Positions 5,759 to 6,161 of a stretch of DNA of 6,161 nt are shown here, in pieces. The position numbers and the translations under genes were made by a program. Source of the DNA: Anaerolineae bacterium. Lineage in GTDB: Bacteria > Chloroflexota > Anaerolineae > B4-G1 > SLSP01. The DNA lies in contig JAGHDT010000502.1 of assembly GCA_021159805.1 (NCBI GenBank), positions 1 to 6,161 on the forward strand, read 5' to 3'. The notes below the pieces were generated by a model that worked only from the letters and a program-made list of their open reading frames with translations, searched no databases and was not told the DNA's origin. Numbering within the stretch: position 1 is the stretch's first letter; each line of letters opens with the position of its first letter.

Positions 5759-5764
5759 AATTAC

Positions 5765-5793
5765 AGTATACCAAAGATACGTGTCCTTGTCAA
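5765..5793 (-). promoter_or_regulatory. Near-consensus sigma-70 promoter of the - strand RNA
   Basis: On the - strand, TTGACA (5793-5788) is followed by a 17-nt spacer and TATACT (5770-5765). This is a perfect -35, an optimal spacer and a five-of-six -10. The predicted start is near 5758 (G) or 5761 (A). It is the strongest promoter in the window and fits a constitutively abundant RNA. Confidence 0.85.
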
Positions 5794-5838
5794 TACTCGT
5801 TTCGAATCCGAGGGTATTCCGGAATGGGGCGAAAGCCC
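5794..5838. repeat. Inverted repeats just upstream of the ncRNA promoter
   Basis: CTCG (5796-5799) and CGAG (5809-5812) flank TTTCGAATC, with ATA/TAT outside as an interrupted extension. Next come the perfect palindrome ATTCCGGAAT (5816-5825) and GGGC-GAAA-GCCC (5827-5838), which has a GNRA-type loop. They abut the -35 and could be operator sites or simply stem-loops. The TTCGAAT sequence recalls a tRNA T-loop, but no tRNA can be built around it. Confidence 0.35.
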
Positions 5839-5904
5839 AAGAGTGGCTTCTTGCTGGGCCGCCAAACTGCCTCCTGCCTACTTCGAAAATAGCCTTCCGC
5901 TCCC

Positions 5905-5937
5905 GGGCCTAAAGGCTTGGCTGCAGGCTTTAGGGCC
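5905..5937. repeat. Long inverted repeat
   Basis: CCTAAAG (5908-5914) pairs with CTTTAGG (5928-5934). A G-G mismatch is followed by GG/CC (5905-5906 with 5936-5937), and the loop is 13 nt. On + it is followed by ttctttgtgtc, a weak T-rich stretch, so it might be a + strand terminator, but no + gene precedes it. It may also belong to a family of dispersed palindromes. Confidence 0.4.
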
Positions 5938-5968
5938 TTCTTTGTGTCTCATATTCGTGCTTGCGTGG

Positions 5969-5984
5969 TGTCCGATTGCGGACA
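5969..5984. repeat. Short perfect inverted repeat
   Basis: TGTCCG and CGGACA form a 6-bp stem with loop ATTG. Nothing nearby gives it a role. Confidence 0.35.
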
Positions 5985-6028
5985 TGGCGTCTACGTCGAG
6001 AATAGACTCCGCAGAGCCCTGACCCCGT

Positions 6029-6050
6029 GTGCGCGGAGCACCCCGCGCGC
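6029..6050. repeat. GC-rich inverted repeat
   Basis: GCGCGG (6031-6036) pairs with CCGCGC (6043-6048), extended by a T-G wobble and a G-C pair, loop AGCACC. It is one of several stem-loops in the gene-free right end. Confidence 0.4.
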
Positions 6051-6068
6051 CGGGAAACGCGTCACCCT

Positions 6069-6111
6069 CCCCTAAAACGGAGGTTTCATCCCCTAGACCG
6101 GGGATTTCATC
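6069..6111. repeat. Two-copy tandem repeat, 21-bp period
   Basis: 6069-6090 and 6090-6111 are 22-nt copies matching at 18 positions. Both begin CCCCTA and end TTTCATC. Each copy has a short C-run/G-run that can fold. No third good copy is seen on either side. Adjacent sequence 6133-6148 adds a CCTCC/GGAGG stem-loop. Confidence 0.55.
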
Positions 6112-6161
6112 TCCCATACTCCGCAGACGGTGCCTCCGCCGCTGGAGGTGGGAGAGGGGAC

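Larger units (their letters stand above)
5794..6161. other. Gene-free, palindrome-rich region at right edge
   Basis: I see no convincing coding region here. The longest frame (- strand, 5878-6117, open to the window edge) gives a low-complexity Gly/Arg/Ser-rich sequence with no recognisable domain, and part of it only translates the 21-bp repeat. What the region does hold is at least five stem-loops and the tandem repeat listed separately. It could be the upstream regulatory region of a gene beyond the right edge. Confidence 0.5.

Noticed and set aside
5796..5812. tRNA-like T-arm (TTCGAATC in a CTCG/CGAG stem)
   Set aside because: The loop is 9 nt instead of 7, and no acceptor, D-arm or anticodon arm can be found around it.
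5878..6161. - strand open frame reaching the window edge (79 codons from ATG)
   Set aside because: It has low-complexity composition and no domain, it includes the translated 21-bp repeat, and it runs across several hairpins. A GC-rich chance frame is the simpler explanation.
1..6161. CRISPR arrays, insertion sequences, integrases, toxin-antitoxin or defence genes
   Set aside because: I looked for regularly spaced repeats, transposase-like frames and terminal inverted repeats and found none.

Overview
The window is an ordinary bacterial chromosomal segment with no phage, transposon or CRISPR signature. GC content is moderately high. Genes are short-spaced, with GTG/TTG start options and Shine-Dalgarno sites (AAGGAG, GGAGGA, AAGGAA). 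The protein set (archaeal/Gram-positive-like IlvD, compact IlvE, a cytidylate kinase-like protein next to a small PD-(D/E)XK-like protein and HPRT) would fit Chloroflexota or a neighbouring deep Gram-positive-like phylum. That assignment is an impression from protein style, not a proof.

Layout. Positions 1-2676 hold a branched-chain amino acid unit on +: ilvD (5' end outside the window), a perfect 34-nt palindrome, ilvE, and a long terminator-like hairpin. Positions 2677-2895 are a gap between convergent genes with one more hairpin. Positions 2896-3564 (or 3591) on - encode a membrane protein of the VTT/DedA-like superfamily. A divergent control region (3565-3746) carries an extended -10 promoter for a three-gene + operon: a cytidylate kinase-like protein, a 123-aa probable PD-(D/E)XK-fold protein, and hypoxanthine phosphoribosyltransferase (hpt). 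The last two genes overlap by ATGA, so their translation is probably coupled. This operon ends in a hairpin at 5356-5387.

The most interesting part is 5399-5793 on the - strand. It has a near-consensus sigma-70 promoter (TTGACA, 17-nt spacer, TATACT), about 355 nt of strongly purine-rich and foldable sequence, and a hairpin with a seven-T tract. This is the anatomy of a stand-alone, probably abundant non-coding RNA. It does not match tmRNA, RNase P RNA or SRP RNA by the landmarks I can check, and I cannot assign it to a family. It is transcribed toward hpt, and the two transcripts end about 12 bp apart.

Positions 5794-6161 contain no convincing gene but hold many short inverted repeats and a 21-bp-period tandem duplication. 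They look like intergenic, possibly regulatory or REP-like, sequence.
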